Shown: piece by piece, positions 26,469 to 34,622 of the stretch
Layout of the letters: the number at the start of each line of letters is the position of its first letter
Position numbering within the stretch: position 1 is the first letter of the stretch
From: Pseudoxanthomonas japonensis
Lineage (GTDB): Bacteria > Pseudomonadota > Gammaproteobacteria > Xanthomonadales > Xanthomonadaceae
Length of the DNA stretch: 41,559 bases
Reading direction: 5' to 3'
Assembly: GCF_010093445.1 (NCBI RefSeq)
Contig: NZ_PDWW01000033.1
Span: 1 to 41,559 of the forward strand
Made by a program: the position numbers and the translations under genes
Notes under the pieces: generated by a model
Told to the model about the DNA's origin: nothing
Database searches by the model: none
Seen by the model: the letters and a program-made list of their open reading frames with translations, nothing else

Positions 26469-27379
26469 CGCAGCTCGTCATACTCGACCCGCGTCCCCGG
26501 CCTGAGTTCTGTCAGCTGGTGCGCTAGCGCCTCGATATCGTCCTTCGTGAGAGCACACGCCACCATTTCCGATGTCCTCAGCCTTGCAGCCTCCAGCGCG
26601 TCGGCGTAAGACCGCAACTGCATCAGGATGGCCTCCTCATCCCGCTGTAACCTGCTGATGAGTCCATGCACGGTACTTCGGGCCTCAAGCAACAGATCCG
26701 GTGCGGTCGAGCGAGACACCGCATCCGCCAGCCTCGACATCGCAACGTTGTAAAGCCCGCGAGCCTGGTCCGCGCGTCCATCAGGAGCCATTCCGCTCCT
26801 GATCTTCGCCATCCAGGGGATCACCTCCGTCGCCGCAGTCAATAGGCCATCTTGCGCGACCAACTGCGCGTGATGATGAAGCTCTTCGCGACCGACGTCG
26901 ATCAATGCTGAGCCGGCATGGTGCATGACAAGCGCGATACGTGAGCCAGACTTGGCAACGCGCACGCATTCAGCGAGCGCCTCGGGCCTGATCGCGTACT
27001 CGAAGCCGTACTGGCTGATGACAGCATCGAACACGGCATCCGGGAACGGCAGTGCCTCCATGCGCGCGCCCGTATGGAACCGGATCGACGGCTGCTTCTG
27101 GGTATCGTGCCATCCAGGTGCGATGCTCGCGAAATCCACGGCGTCGATCTCGACAGCGTCCTGACGAAGTTCAGCCAGCAAGCGTGGCAGAGGACCATTG
27201 CCCGTCGCGAGATCCAGTACGCGTGCGCCCGGCTCCAGGGACAGCAGCCACTGCCTCCAGAAGTCACCGATGGCGCCGCGGTAGTTGCTGCCCGAGCTGT
27301 TTACGCATGAGTGCAGCCGGCCGCTCGCCCAGTAGGCTCCCCAGGCGGCTCGCCGGGCGTTGCTGTCGTTGGATTCCAT
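26414..27379 (-). CDS. SAM-dependent methyltransferase, class I
   Basis: The 321-residue protein carries a class I methyltransferase fold in its first 170 residues: motif I VLDLATGNGPLPRLL (54-68), acidic motif II DAVDFASIAPG, then PFPDAVFDAVISQYGFEYA near residue 120. The remaining 150 residues are helical and charged (LQRDEEAILMQLRSYADALEAARLRTSEM) with no domain that I recognise, perhaps for substrate or partner binding. It begins with WGAYWASGRLHSC before the fold. It lies 145 bases beyond the TonB receptor stop, on the same strand, separated from it by a strong terminator, and overlaps the sulfotransferase end by 55 bases. Substrate unknown; protein modification is one possibility. Confidence 0.84.
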   Translation of the reverse strand: MESNDSNARRAAWGAYWASGRLHSCVNSSGSNYRGAIGDFWRQWLLSLEPGARVLDLATGNGPLPRLLAELRQDAVEIDAVDFASIAPGWHDTQKQPSIRFHTGARMEALPFPDAVFDAVISQYGFEYAIRPEALAECVRVAKSGSRIALVMHHAGSALIDVGREELHHHAQLVAQDGLLTAATEVIPWMAKIRSGMAPDGRADQARGLYNVAMSRLADAVSRSTAPDLLLEARSTVHGLISRLQRDEEAILMQLRSYADALEAARLRTSEMVACALTKDDIEALAHQLTELRPGTRVEYDELRQEEGCVAWLLLARLLGE

Positions 27380-27470
27380 GGTGCCGCCATCTTCGCACCC
27401 CCAACGCCCGCATGCACCCGGCAGCGATGGTGATGACAGCGGGTCCGGCGAGGCATACGGTCATTCGCAC

Positions 27471-27501
27471 AAAAAAAGAAGGCCCCGTTTCCGGGGCCTT
27501 C
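27471..27501 (-). terminator. Rho-independent terminator of the TonB receptor gene
   Basis: On the minus strand a 10-bp stem (GAAGGCCCCG at 27478-27487 pairing with CGGGGCCTTC at 27492-27501) with a 4-base loop is followed by a run of seven T. It lies 24 bases after the receptor stop and separates it from the methyltransferase gene. Confidence 0.93.
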
Positions 27502-27524
27502 TTCAACACTACCTCAAACGACTA

Positions 27525-30104
27525 TCAGAACGTCTGCGTGTAACGGAAGTACACGGTACGACCGTAGGCGTCATACAGGTAGAAGTTCCACGGACGGCCG
27601 TCAAACGGCACCAGTTCCGGATAACGATCCCCAATGTTGGTCGCGCCAACAGCGATCTTCGCGTTCCACGGAGCGTTCCAGGTGAACTGGAGGTCGTTGG
27701 TCGCGTAACCGCCTACCTGCAGGGCAGGCGCGATGGTCACACCGCCCACCACCGTGGCCGCCGTGCTCTGGTCACCGATGTAGTTGATGCCCCAGTTGAC
27801 GCCGAAGTCACCGAACGTCCACTCGTTGCTCAGGTTGGCACGGAGGTCTGGGTAACCCTGCTCACCGGCGTACTCCGTGGTGTAGTTGCCGTTGATCACA
27901 TCATACTTGTTGATGTACGACACGGTCAGCTTGTTGCGCAGGCGACCGGCGTTACCCAGATCGAAATCGGTGTTGGCACGGAAATCCAAGCCATCCGTTT
28001 CCAGGGTGCCAATGTTGCGGTAGCCAGCGGTCACTTCGATCACGCGACCATTGGCCGCGTTACGCACTACACCCAGGCCATCCGGCACCGGACCGTAGGT
28101 CTCAGGTGCCAGCTCCCGGTTGATGATCGCCTGGGCGCCCAGCACCGTGATGCTGTTTTCAATCTCGATGTTGTAGTAATCCAGGCTCAGGTCCAGCCAG
28201 TCGACCGGGTCGTACACGATACCGGCGGACCACTGGGTCGACTGCTCCGACTCCAAGTTCGGGTTTGCGATGAAGTAGGTATCGACCTGCTGCTGAACCT
28301 GACGACCAGCCGTGTTCAGGCAGAACTCGTTCAGACCGGCGGCCAAGCAGGTCTGGCGGTCCACCACCGGCTCGGCGGAGAACGAATCAGCCTGGTTCAG
28401 GATGTCCAGACCCGGGGCGCGGAAGCCTTGGCCGTAGGACGCACGGAGGGTCAGGTTGTCCAGCGGCTGCCAGCGGGCGGCGATCTTCGGCGAGAAGTCG
28501 TTGCCATAGTCGCTGTAGCTGTCGTAACGGCCGGCCAGGGTGATGTCGAAATTGCTGCTGAACGGCAGCAGCCACTCGAAGTAGGCCGAGTAGACGTCAC
28601 GCGTACCGCCCGAAGCGCCACCCGACGAGCCCAGCACCACACCCGCCTGCGACAGCGAGTCGTAGACGTCGGCGAACTGGTCTTCACGGTACTCGGCACC
28701 GACCACCGCATTGGAGATGCCACCGCCCATTTCGAACAGGTCGAACGAGACGTTGCCGTAGAACTCCTTGGTCTTGAAGAAGGAATTGCGGCCGATCGTC
28801 GCGGTGAAGCTGTTCAGGGTCTCCTGGCTGGCACCGAAGGGATCGGTCAGTACGTAGTCGCCACGGTCGATCGCCTGGTTGGCGAGGCTCTGGATGATGT
28901 AGCCGTAGCCGTTCTCGTCGTACTGGTAGTTGGTACGGCGCGCACCGAAGTCCACCGAGATGGAGTCGGTCAGCTGGCCTTGGAAGCCCACCAGGAAGTC
29001 CGAGTTGTTCGTCGTGGTGTAGTTGTCGCGGTTACCGGCCGCAGCGAAGCGGTGATAGTAGTAGGTCGGCAGACCATCGCCCGGGAACAGGTCCTGTGCG
29101 TTGCCTTCTTCAGCCCACACCAGACCCGGGACCGGAGCGTAACGACCGAAGGTCTCGACCTTGGTCGTGGTGGCCGTCATGTAGACGTTCCACTTGTCGT
29201 TGATCTGGTAATCGCCGCGCACGAACACCGAAGTGTTGTCCACCGAGGCCTCGTTGGCCGCCACCGAGTTGAAGTCGAACGAGCAACGACCGTTGGACTG
29301 CAACCAGAACGAGCCGGTGCAATCGAAGCCCGGGACGGCTTCCGCCAGACCGGTTTCCGGGTTGTAGAAGTTGTTGCCGTAGACCGACACACCCAAGGCC
29401 TGGCCGCCGATCTGGTCACGCGTGAACACCATGCCGCGGCTGGACTTGGAGGCGCCACCGATCAGCTGGCCACGATCCGAGGAGATGCCGAAGACCGCCG
29501 ACGCGTCTTCCAGATCGCCGCCCTTGACCTTGGTCTGGCCGACGCCGTAACGCAGTTCGGCGCCGTTGAAATCCTTGCGCAGGATGACGTTGACCACGCC
29601 GCCGATCGCGTCGGAACCGTACACGGCCGAGGCGCCATCGGACAGGATTTCGATGCGCTCAACCGCTGCCAGCGGAATGGCGTTGAGGTCCGAGCCGGAC
29701 GAAGCCGACATGGGGTTGGTCGGCGCACGGCGGCCATCGATCAGCACCAGCGTACGGCCCGAACCCAGACCACGCAGGTCGACCGACGCCAGCGATTGCG
29801 CCGAGCTGCCCGACTGCGGCTTGAAGTTACCGAACGAAGCAAAGGTGCTGTCACGCAGAACGTCGGCGACCGACACATCGCCGGTCGCATCGATGCTGGC
29901 GCGGTCGATCACGATGACCGGTACGGCGCCTTCGATGTCAGCGCGCTTCAGGCGCGAGCCAGTGACCTCGATGCGATCAAGGGTCTTGGCTTCCGAATCG
30001 CTGCTGGCAGCTTCCTGGGCGAACGCATTGCCGGTAGCCAGCGACGCGGCGCTGGCGAACAACGCAAACTTGATCGCGTTGGGCAGCTTCTTGAGGGTAG
30101 TCAT
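27525..30104 (-). CDS. TonB-dependent outer-membrane receptor
   Basis: This 859-residue protein is an outer-membrane active transporter. A signal peptide ends near residue 29 (GNAFAQE), a TonB-box-like TLDRIEVTGSR follows at 41-51, then the plug domain (SVDLRGLGSGRTLVLIDGRR; ERIEILSDGASAVYGSDAIGGVVN) and a beta-barrel of the large OMR type ending RTVYFRYTQTF with C-terminal Phe. There is no N-terminal signalling domain, so it does not directly control the nearby sigma factor. Substrate is unknown; this group imports diverse peptides, glycans or siderophores. I chose ATG 30104 because GGAGAG lies upstream and the signal peptide is then correct; the frame runs to 30161. The gene is transcribed alone. 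Confidence 0.95.
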   Translation of the reverse strand: MTTLKKLPNAIKFALFASAASLATGNAFAQEAASSDSEAKTLDRIEVTGSRLKRADIEGAVPVIVIDRASIDATGDVSVADVLRDSTFASFGNFKPQSGSSAQSLASVDLRGLGSGRTLVLIDGRRAPTNPMSASSGSDLNAIPLAAVERIEILSDGASAVYGSDAIGGVVNVILRKDFNGAELRYGVGQTKVKGGDLEDASAVFGISSDRGQLIGGASKSSRGMVFTRDQIGGQALGVSVYGNNFYNPETGLAEAVPGFDCTGSFWLQSNGRCSFDFNSVAANEASVDNTSVFVRGDYQINDKWNVYMTATTTKVETFGRYAPVPGLVWAEEGNAQDLFPGDGLPTYYYHRFAAAGNRDNYTTTNNSDFLVGFQGQLTDSISVDFGARRTNYQYDENGYGYIIQSLANQAIDRGDYVLTDPFGASQETLNSFTATIGRNSFFKTKEFYGNVSFDLFEMGGGISNAVVGAEYREDQFADVYDSLSQAGVVLGSSGGASGGTRDVYSAYFEWLLPFSSNFDITLAGRYDSYSDYGNDFSPKIAARWQPLDNLTLRASYGQGFRAPGLDILNQADSFSAEPVVDRQTCLAAGLNEFCLNTAGRQVQQQVDTYFIANPNLESEQSTQWSAGIVYDPVDWLDLSLDYYNIEIENSITVLGAQAIINRELAPETYGPVPDGLGVVRNAANGRVIEVTAGYRNIGTLETDGLDFRANTDFDLGNAGRLRNKLTVSYINKYDVINGNYTTEYAGEQGYPDLRANLSNEWTFGDFGVNWGINYIGDQSTAATVVGGVTIAPALQVGGYATNDLQFTWNAPWNAKIAVGATNIGDRYPELVPFDGRPWNFYLYDAYGRTVYFRYTQTF

Positions 30105-30431
30105 TAGAGGCTCTCTCTCCAAATGTTCACTGAAAAGCCAAAGCCTCGCGGCCCGGGCCAATGGTTCAGACGCATGAATGCCTTGCGACTGGTGACCAGA
30201 GGATAACGTAAATTTTACGGCAATGAGAAGAACCCGCTGATTTCCCAGAAAAAACCTGTGTCACTCAAGAAAATCAGTTGCTTAGGAAACTTTAATATCC
30301 CAAGCCGGTTTGATCGGTGGCACGTCGTTGCGGGGGGCGCCATTTCAGCGAACGCCCGCGCCCTATTCAGGAAACAGGGCAGTCCGGCGGTTCCGTGCAG
30401 TCCTTTCGAGGAGGAAGCCCGACTGACAAAG
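30105..30431. other. Intergenic region upstream of the TonB receptor
   Basis: These 327 bases hold the receptor leader and, towards 30180-30300, an AT-rich region expected to contain its promoter (candidates include TAAAAT and the palindrome at 30207-30219). I see no convincing -35/-10 pair and no terminator for the DUF4097 operon; a weak GCCCT/AGGGC hairpin lies at 30360-30380. No gene is supported here. Confidence 0.55.
30207..30219. promoter_or_regulatory. Palindromic candidate operator
   Basis: CGTAAA-T-TTTACG is a perfect 13-base palindrome 103 bases upstream of the receptor start, in an AT-rich stretch. Position suggests a regulator site for the receptor gene. It does not resemble a Fur box. 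Confidence 0.45.
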
Positions 30432-31328
30432 CTACTCCACCCGCACTTCCGCACTGCCCGAGAACGTCTCCAGATTGACCCGGCCGCTGCCGCCACCGTA
30501 GGTGGTGGAGAAGCTGGCGCCGGGGCCGCGGCGCTTCTCGATGGTCACGCCGGTGGCCTTGAGGCTGCCGCTGAAGCTCTCGCCGCTGACCTGCGCGGAG
30601 ACGTCCTTCGGCAGGCGCAGCAGCAGGTTGCCGCTGACGGACTCCATGCGGATCTCCCCCGCGGGGGCCAGGGCGGTGCTCACTTCGGCGCGGCCGCTGA
30701 CGGTGGTGGCACTGAGGTCGCGGATGCGTTCGCCATTGACGTTGACCTCGATGCGACCGGAGACCGTCTCCGCATCGATGTCGCCATTCAACCGCCCGCG
30801 CAGCACGATCGACCCGCTGACCGTGCTGACATCCACGTCCTCGCTGTTGAGGGTCAGGTTGGCGTTGCCGCTTACCGTCTCCACGTCCGCCTTGCGCGGC
30901 GCGGCGGCCGCGACGACGCTGCCGCTGACGCTGCTGATCGACAGTTCGCTGGACGCCACGCCGGTGACATGCACGTCGGCGGCGACGGATTCGATGTCCA
31001 GGTCCGCGCGCACCGGCACCATCACCACCAGCTCGGTGGGGCCGGTCTTGCTGCCACCCCAGCCGCCACTCCTGGGATAGCGCACCTCGATGTCGAGCTG
31101 TTCGCGGGAGCCTCCAATCTCCAGGCGTTCCACGCCCTGCCCGAGCGTGCCCGTGATCTGCACTTCGTTGCGGTCCCAGCCGCGCACTTCGATGCGGCCT
31201 TTGACATTACTGATGTCGACGCGACCGCGCGCATCGAGCGGCCGGGTCTCGTTGATGGCGGTCTGCGCCAGGGCGGACGGCGCCAGCAGGGCGGTGGCCA
31301 GCAGCAGGGAGAAGGAATACGTGCGCAT
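30432..31328 (-). CDS. Exported DUF4097 beta-strand repeat protein
   Basis: The 298-residue protein has a signal peptide (SLLLATALLAPSALAQ, near residue 22) and a mature part of regularly spaced beta strands with recurring xVSGxxx motifs (SSVSGSVV, ETVSGNAN, STVSGSIV, ETVSGRIE, TTVSGRAE, ESVSGNLL), typical of DUF4097/DUF2807-like beta-helical domains. Function is unknown; related proteins are probably envelope associated. It is the third gene of the sigma and anti-sigma operon, 10 bases after the anti-sigma stop, so it may be part of that signalling pathway, either as a sensor or as a target. Confidence 0.88.
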   Translation of the reverse strand: MRTYSFSLLLATALLAPSALAQTAINETRPLDARGRVDISNVKGRIEVRGWDRNEVQITGTLGQGVERLEIGGSREQLDIEVRYPRSGGWGGSKTGPTELVVMVPVRADLDIESVAADVHVTGVASSELSISSVSGSVVAAAAPRKADVETVSGNANLTLNSEDVDVSTVSGSIVLRGRLNGDIDAETVSGRIEVNVNGERIRDLSATTVSGRAEVSTALAPAGEIRMESVSGNLLLRLPKDVSAQVSGESFSGSLKATGVTIEKRRGPGASFSTTYGGGSGRVNLETFSGSAEVRVE

Positions 31329-31338
31329 GGGGAACTCC

Positions 31339-31827
31339 TCAGGTCATGACCGCGCGCTGGGTCAAAGCCAGGCGTCGGGCGTAGGTGCGGCGCAGCTGTT
31401 CCAGCAGGAAGCGCGCCTGGGGATCGGTGGCGATGGCGTGGCGGATCTCGGCCGCGCTCTGGTCCAGCGCATGCAGCGCCGGCGCGTAGTCGGGCGACGC
31501 CTTGGCCTGCGCATCCATCTGCGCGAGGGCGCCGCTGTAATCGCGCGTCATCGCCGCGGCTTCGCGCTGGATCAGGGCATCGCCCTCGGGGGTGCGCTGC
31601 AGCTGCCAGGTCATCGTTACCGCCAGCAGCACCGAGGCCGCCAGCGCGAACGGAGCGACGCGGCGGCGACGCGACGCGGGCGCGGCGACAGGCGTCTGCG
31701 GCGCGGCGGCGAGCGCGGCGGCGATATCCGGCCACAGGTCGCGCGAAGGCGGCGCATCCTGGCGCAGGGCGCGCAACTGCCAGCGCAGCGCGTCGTCGGA
31801 CAACGGGGTGGGATCGTGGGAGGTCAT
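31339..31827 (-). CDS. Single-pass membrane protein, probable anti-sigma factor
   Basis: The 162-residue protein has a cytosolic N-terminus (DDALRWQLRALRQDAPPSRDLW) preceding an arginine cluster and one membrane helix (about 57-74), and a periplasmic helical region (GALAQMDAQAKASPDYAPALHALDQSAAEI). This topology and its position directly after an ECF sigma gene, with a four-base ATGA overlap, indicate an anti-sigma factor. No zinc-binding HxxxCxxC motif is present, so it would be a non-ZAS type. Identity is by context and topology more than by sequence. Confidence 0.8.
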   Translation of the reverse strand: MTSHDPTPLSDDALRWQLRALRQDAPPSRDLWPDIAAALAAAPQTPVAAPASRRRRVAPFALAASVLLAVTMTWQLQRTPEGDALIQREAAAMTRDYSGALAQMDAQAKASPDYAPALHALDQSAAEIRHAIATDPQARFLLEQLRRTYARRLALTQRAVMT

Positions 31828-32414
31828 GCGTGTGCTCCTAGACGCTCGCGCAGCAGGTGCCGCGCGCGGTGCAGCTGGGCCTTCGAACTGCCGACCGCCA
31901 TGCCCAGCTCGGCGGCGATCTCTTCATGCTTCCATCCTTCGATGTCGTACAGCACCAGCACGGCGCGGGCGCGGGGCGGCAACGTGGCGACCGCGCGCTC
32001 CAGATCCATCGACAGGGCCGTGCCCTGCCCCGCACTGTCGGCCAGGCCCAACCCGTCCAGCGCGTCCTCGTCATCGTCGAAGCGCGGGCCTGTACGGCGG
32101 CTACGCAGTTCCATCAGCGCGGTGTTCACCGCCAACCGGTGCAGCCAGGTGCCGAAGGCGCTCTCGAAGCGGAACGCCGGCAGTGCCTGCCAGGCCCGCA
32201 CGAACGCCTCCTGCGTCAGGTCCTCCGCCCGCACACCATGCTGACCCACCAGCCGCTGGATGACGCCATGGATACGGCCGGCATGGCGCCGGTACAGCGC
32301 CTCGAAGGCCCGCATGTCCCCCGTGGACGCCGAGCGTGCCAGGGTAGTGTCTTGGGCGGCAGCGTCCTCGGGCGTGAGGCAGTCGGCGAACGGGTCGATC
32401 ACGGCATTCAGCAT
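31824..32414 (-). CDS. ECF-type RNA polymerase sigma factor
   Basis: This 196-residue sigma-70 family protein contains region 2 (FEALYRRHAGRIHGVIQRLVG; DLTQEAFVRAWQALPAFRFES; FGTWLHRLAVNTALMELRSR) and region 4 (LPPRARAVLVLYDIEGWKHEEIAAELGM and GSSKAQLHRARHLLRERL), with neither region 1.1 nor 3. I took the ATG at 32414 (MLNAVIDPF) because it gives a normal ECF length; the frame stays open to 32558. It is the first gene of the sigma, anti-sigma and DUF4097 operon. The signal it responds to is unknown, most likely an envelope stress. Confidence 0.94.
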   Translation of the reverse strand: MLNAVIDPFADCLTPEDAAAQDTTLARSASTGDMRAFEALYRRHAGRIHGVIQRLVGQHGVRAEDLTQEAFVRAWQALPAFRFESAFGTWLHRLAVNTALMELRSRRTGPRFDDDEDALDGLGLADSAGQGTALSMDLERAVATLPPRARAVLVLYDIEGWKHEEIAAELGMAVGSSKAQLHRARHLLRERLGAHA

Positions 32415-32516
32415 ACTGACTAGGATGCGGGGAGGGGCACAGGGGTTTAGAGGCGCCGGACTTTTTTGCCGGGTATGGATCCATTCCGCAGCGCGGACGC
32501 GAGCTGTGCACGGACA

Positions 32517-32545
32517 GAGCCCCTCTCCCGAAGGGAGAGGGGCTC
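32517..32545. repeat. Perfect 13-bp stem hairpin
   Basis: GAGCCCCTCTCCC (32517-32529) and its exact complement (32533-32545) flank a GAA loop. No T-run follows on either strand. CCCTCTCCC/GGGAGAGGG hairpins of this kind are common dispersed repeats in related genomes, so I class it as a repeat rather than a terminator. Confidence 0.6.
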
Positions 32546-32563
32546 GCAGCGCTCTCACCGCCT

Positions 32564-32606
32564 AAGAAAAAGCCCCGCCGCATCCGGGGTGGACGCGGCG
32601 GGGCTT
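32564..32606 (-). terminator. Rho-independent terminator of pckG
   Basis: On the minus strand a 12-bp stem (AAGCCCCGCCGC and GCGGCGGGGCTT, 32595-32606 and 32570-32581) with a 13-base loop is followed by TTTTCTT. It lies about 30 bases past the pckG stop. Confidence 0.88.
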
Positions 32607-32636
32607 GCGCAGGAAAGGGATGCGCGAGGCGGGGAA

Positions 32637-34442
32637 TCAGTGCGCCAGGCGGGCGGCGATGCGTTGCTGTTCGTCCTTCAGCGCCTGCGGGGTGCGGGTG
32701 CCGAATTCCTGCAGGTACTCGCCGATGCTGGCGAACTCGGCCTGCCAGCCGGCGCGGTCGAAGCCGAACAGCAGCTCGTGCGCTTCGTCGCTCAGCGCCA
32801 CGCCGTCCAGGTTGAGATCCTCGGCGCGCGGCAGATGACCGATCGGCGTCTCCACCGCATCGGCCTTGCCTTCGACGCGCCGGATCATCCATTCCAGGAC
32901 GCGCAGGTTTTCGCCGAAGCCGGGCCACAGGAATTTGCCGTCGCCGCCCTTGCGGAACCAGTTCACGTGAAAAATCTTGGGAAGAGCCGTCTTCGGCAGC
33001 TTCGCATCGGCATCGCCGAACGACAGCCAGTGCGCGAAGTAGTCGGCGAAGTTGTAGCCACAGAAGGGCTTCATCGCCATCGGATCGCGGCGCATCACGC
33101 CGACCGCGCCGGTGGCGGCGGCGGTGGTTTCCGAGCCCATCGCCGCGCCCACCAGCACGCCGTGCGTCCAGTCGCGCGCTTCGAACACCAGCGGCACCAG
33201 CGAGGCGCGACGGCCGCCGAACACGATGGCGCTGATCGGCACGCCCTGCGGGTCTTCCGCCTTGGCGGAGTAGCTGGGGCACTGCCTGGCCGACACGGTG
33301 AAGCGCGAGTTGGGGTGCGCGGCCGGGCCGTTGGCGGCGTCGTACGGACGGCCCTGCCAGTCCAGCGACGGCGTGCGCGTGTCCAGACCTTGCCACCACG
33401 GTTCCTGCTCGTCGGTGACGGCGACATTGGTGAAGATGGTGTGGTGGCTGATGGTGGCCAGCGCGTTGGGGTTGGAACTGTCGGAGGTGCCCGGCGCCAC
33501 GCCGAAGAAACCGGCCTCCGGATTGATCGCGTACAGGCGGCCGTCGGCGCCGGGGCGCATCCAGCAGATGTCGTCGCCGACGGTCCACACCTTCCAGCCG
33601 GCCTGGCGATAGCCTTCCGGTGGAATCAGCATGGCCAGGTTGGTCTTGCCGCAGGCGGACGGGAACGCGGCGGCGATGTAGTGCGTCTCGCCCTGCGGGT
33701 TCTCGATGCCGACGATCAGCATGTGCTCGGCCAGCCAGCCCTCGCTGCGGGCCTGGTGCGACGCGATGCGCAGCGCATGGCACTTCTTGCCCAGCAGCGC
33801 ATTGCCGCCGTAGCCGGAGCCGAAGCTCTTGATGGTCAGCTCGTCGGGGAAATGCATGATGAAGCGGCGGTCCGGGTCCAGTTCGCCGGTGGAGTGCAGG
33901 CCGCGTACGAACGTTCCTTCGCGCTCGATGCGTGCGAGGGCCGGCGCGCCCATGCGGGTCATGATGCGCATGTTCGCCACCACGTACGGCGAATCGGTGA
34001 TCTCCACGCCGCAGCGCGACAGCGGCGAATCGATCGGGCCCATGCAGTAGGGAATGACGTACAGGGTGCGGCCGCGCATGCAGCCGGCGAACAGCGCGTC
34101 CATCTTCGCGTGCGCCTCGGCCGGGGCCATCCAGTGGTTGTTGGGGCCGGCGTCTTCCTGCTGCGGCGTGCAGACGAAGGTCAGGTGCTCCACGCGCGCC
34201 ACGTCGCTCGGGCTGGAGCGGTGCAGCCAGCTGTGCGGGTGGGTTTCGGGGTTCAGCGGCAGCAGCGTGCCGTCGGCCAGCATCTGCCTGGTCAGCAGCG
34301 CGTTCTCGGCATCGCTGCCGTCGCACCAGTGGATGTGGTCGGGCTGGGTGAGCGCGGCGACCTCCGCAACCCAGGCATTCAACGCGTCCAGCGAACTGCC
34401 CGGAAAATCGTTGCGTTTGAAAACATCGACCGCTGCGTTCAT
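32637..34442 (-). CDS. pckG: Phosphoenolpyruvate carboxykinase (GTP)
   Basis: This 601-residue enzyme converts oxaloacetate and GTP to phosphoenolpyruvate, the first step of gluconeogenesis. The GTP-type signature FPSACGKTNLAM lies at residues 260-271 with the reactive Cys264, and TIKSFGSGYGGNALLGKKC at 203-221. GTP-type enzymes are monomeric and about 600 residues, as here, which distinguishes them from the shorter ATP-type. A ribosome site (GAGGG) lies upstream of the ATG at 34442, with an extended -10 (TGGTATCAT) 28 bases further. A terminator follows the gene, so it is transcribed alone. Confidence 0.97.
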   Translation of the reverse strand: MNAAVDVFKRNDFPGSSLDALNAWVAEVAALTQPDHIHWCDGSDAENALLTRQMLADGTLLPLNPETHPHSWLHRSSPSDVARVEHLTFVCTPQQEDAGPNNHWMAPAEAHAKMDALFAGCMRGRTLYVIPYCMGPIDSPLSRCGVEITDSPYVVANMRIMTRMGAPALARIEREGTFVRGLHSTGELDPDRRFIMHFPDELTIKSFGSGYGGNALLGKKCHALRIASHQARSEGWLAEHMLIVGIENPQGETHYIAAAFPSACGKTNLAMLIPPEGYRQAGWKVWTVGDDICWMRPGADGRLYAINPEAGFFGVAPGTSDSSNPNALATISHHTIFTNVAVTDEQEPWWQGLDTRTPSLDWQGRPYDAANGPAAHPNSRFTVSARQCPSYSAKAEDPQGVPISAIVFGGRRASLVPLVFEARDWTHGVLVGAAMGSETTAAATGAVGVMRRDPMAMKPFCGYNFADYFAHWLSFGDADAKLPKTALPKIFHVNWFRKGGDGKFLWPGFGENLRVLEWMIRRVEGKADAVETPIGHLPRAEDLNLDGVALSDEAHELLFGFDRAGWQAEFASIGEYLQEFGTRTPQALKDEQQRIAARLAH

Positions 34443-34469
34443 GCCCCGCCCTCGAAAAGTGAGACCAAA

Positions 34470-34478
34470 ATGATACCA
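34470..34478 (-). promoter_or_regulatory. Extended -10 promoter element of pckG
   Basis: TGG-TATCAT on the minus strand (34478-34470) fits an extended -10. No clear -35 is seen at the usual distance. The start would lie roughly 20 bases before pckG. Confidence 0.55.
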
Positions 34479-34622
34479 ATGTCTTGTCCTTCAGACGAGG
34501 AGAACGTCGACAGGCGGTCAGCCCGCTTGGCAAGGGCGGCGGATTCGGGTGATTCCGTCCAACTGCAGAGCGAGAGGCTCGACGCACGAGGCTCGACGGC
34601 CCGCCGCCGGCGCTGAGGCGCC

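Noticed and set aside
27360..30107. Open frame of 915 codons antisense to the TonB receptor.
   Set aside because: It lacks domain structure and a plausible start. High GC and strong codon bias in the real gene keep the opposite strand open.
32517..32545. Terminator for a plus-strand gene.
   Set aside because: The 13-bp stem is perfect but there is no T-run on either strand and no plus-strand gene ends nearby.
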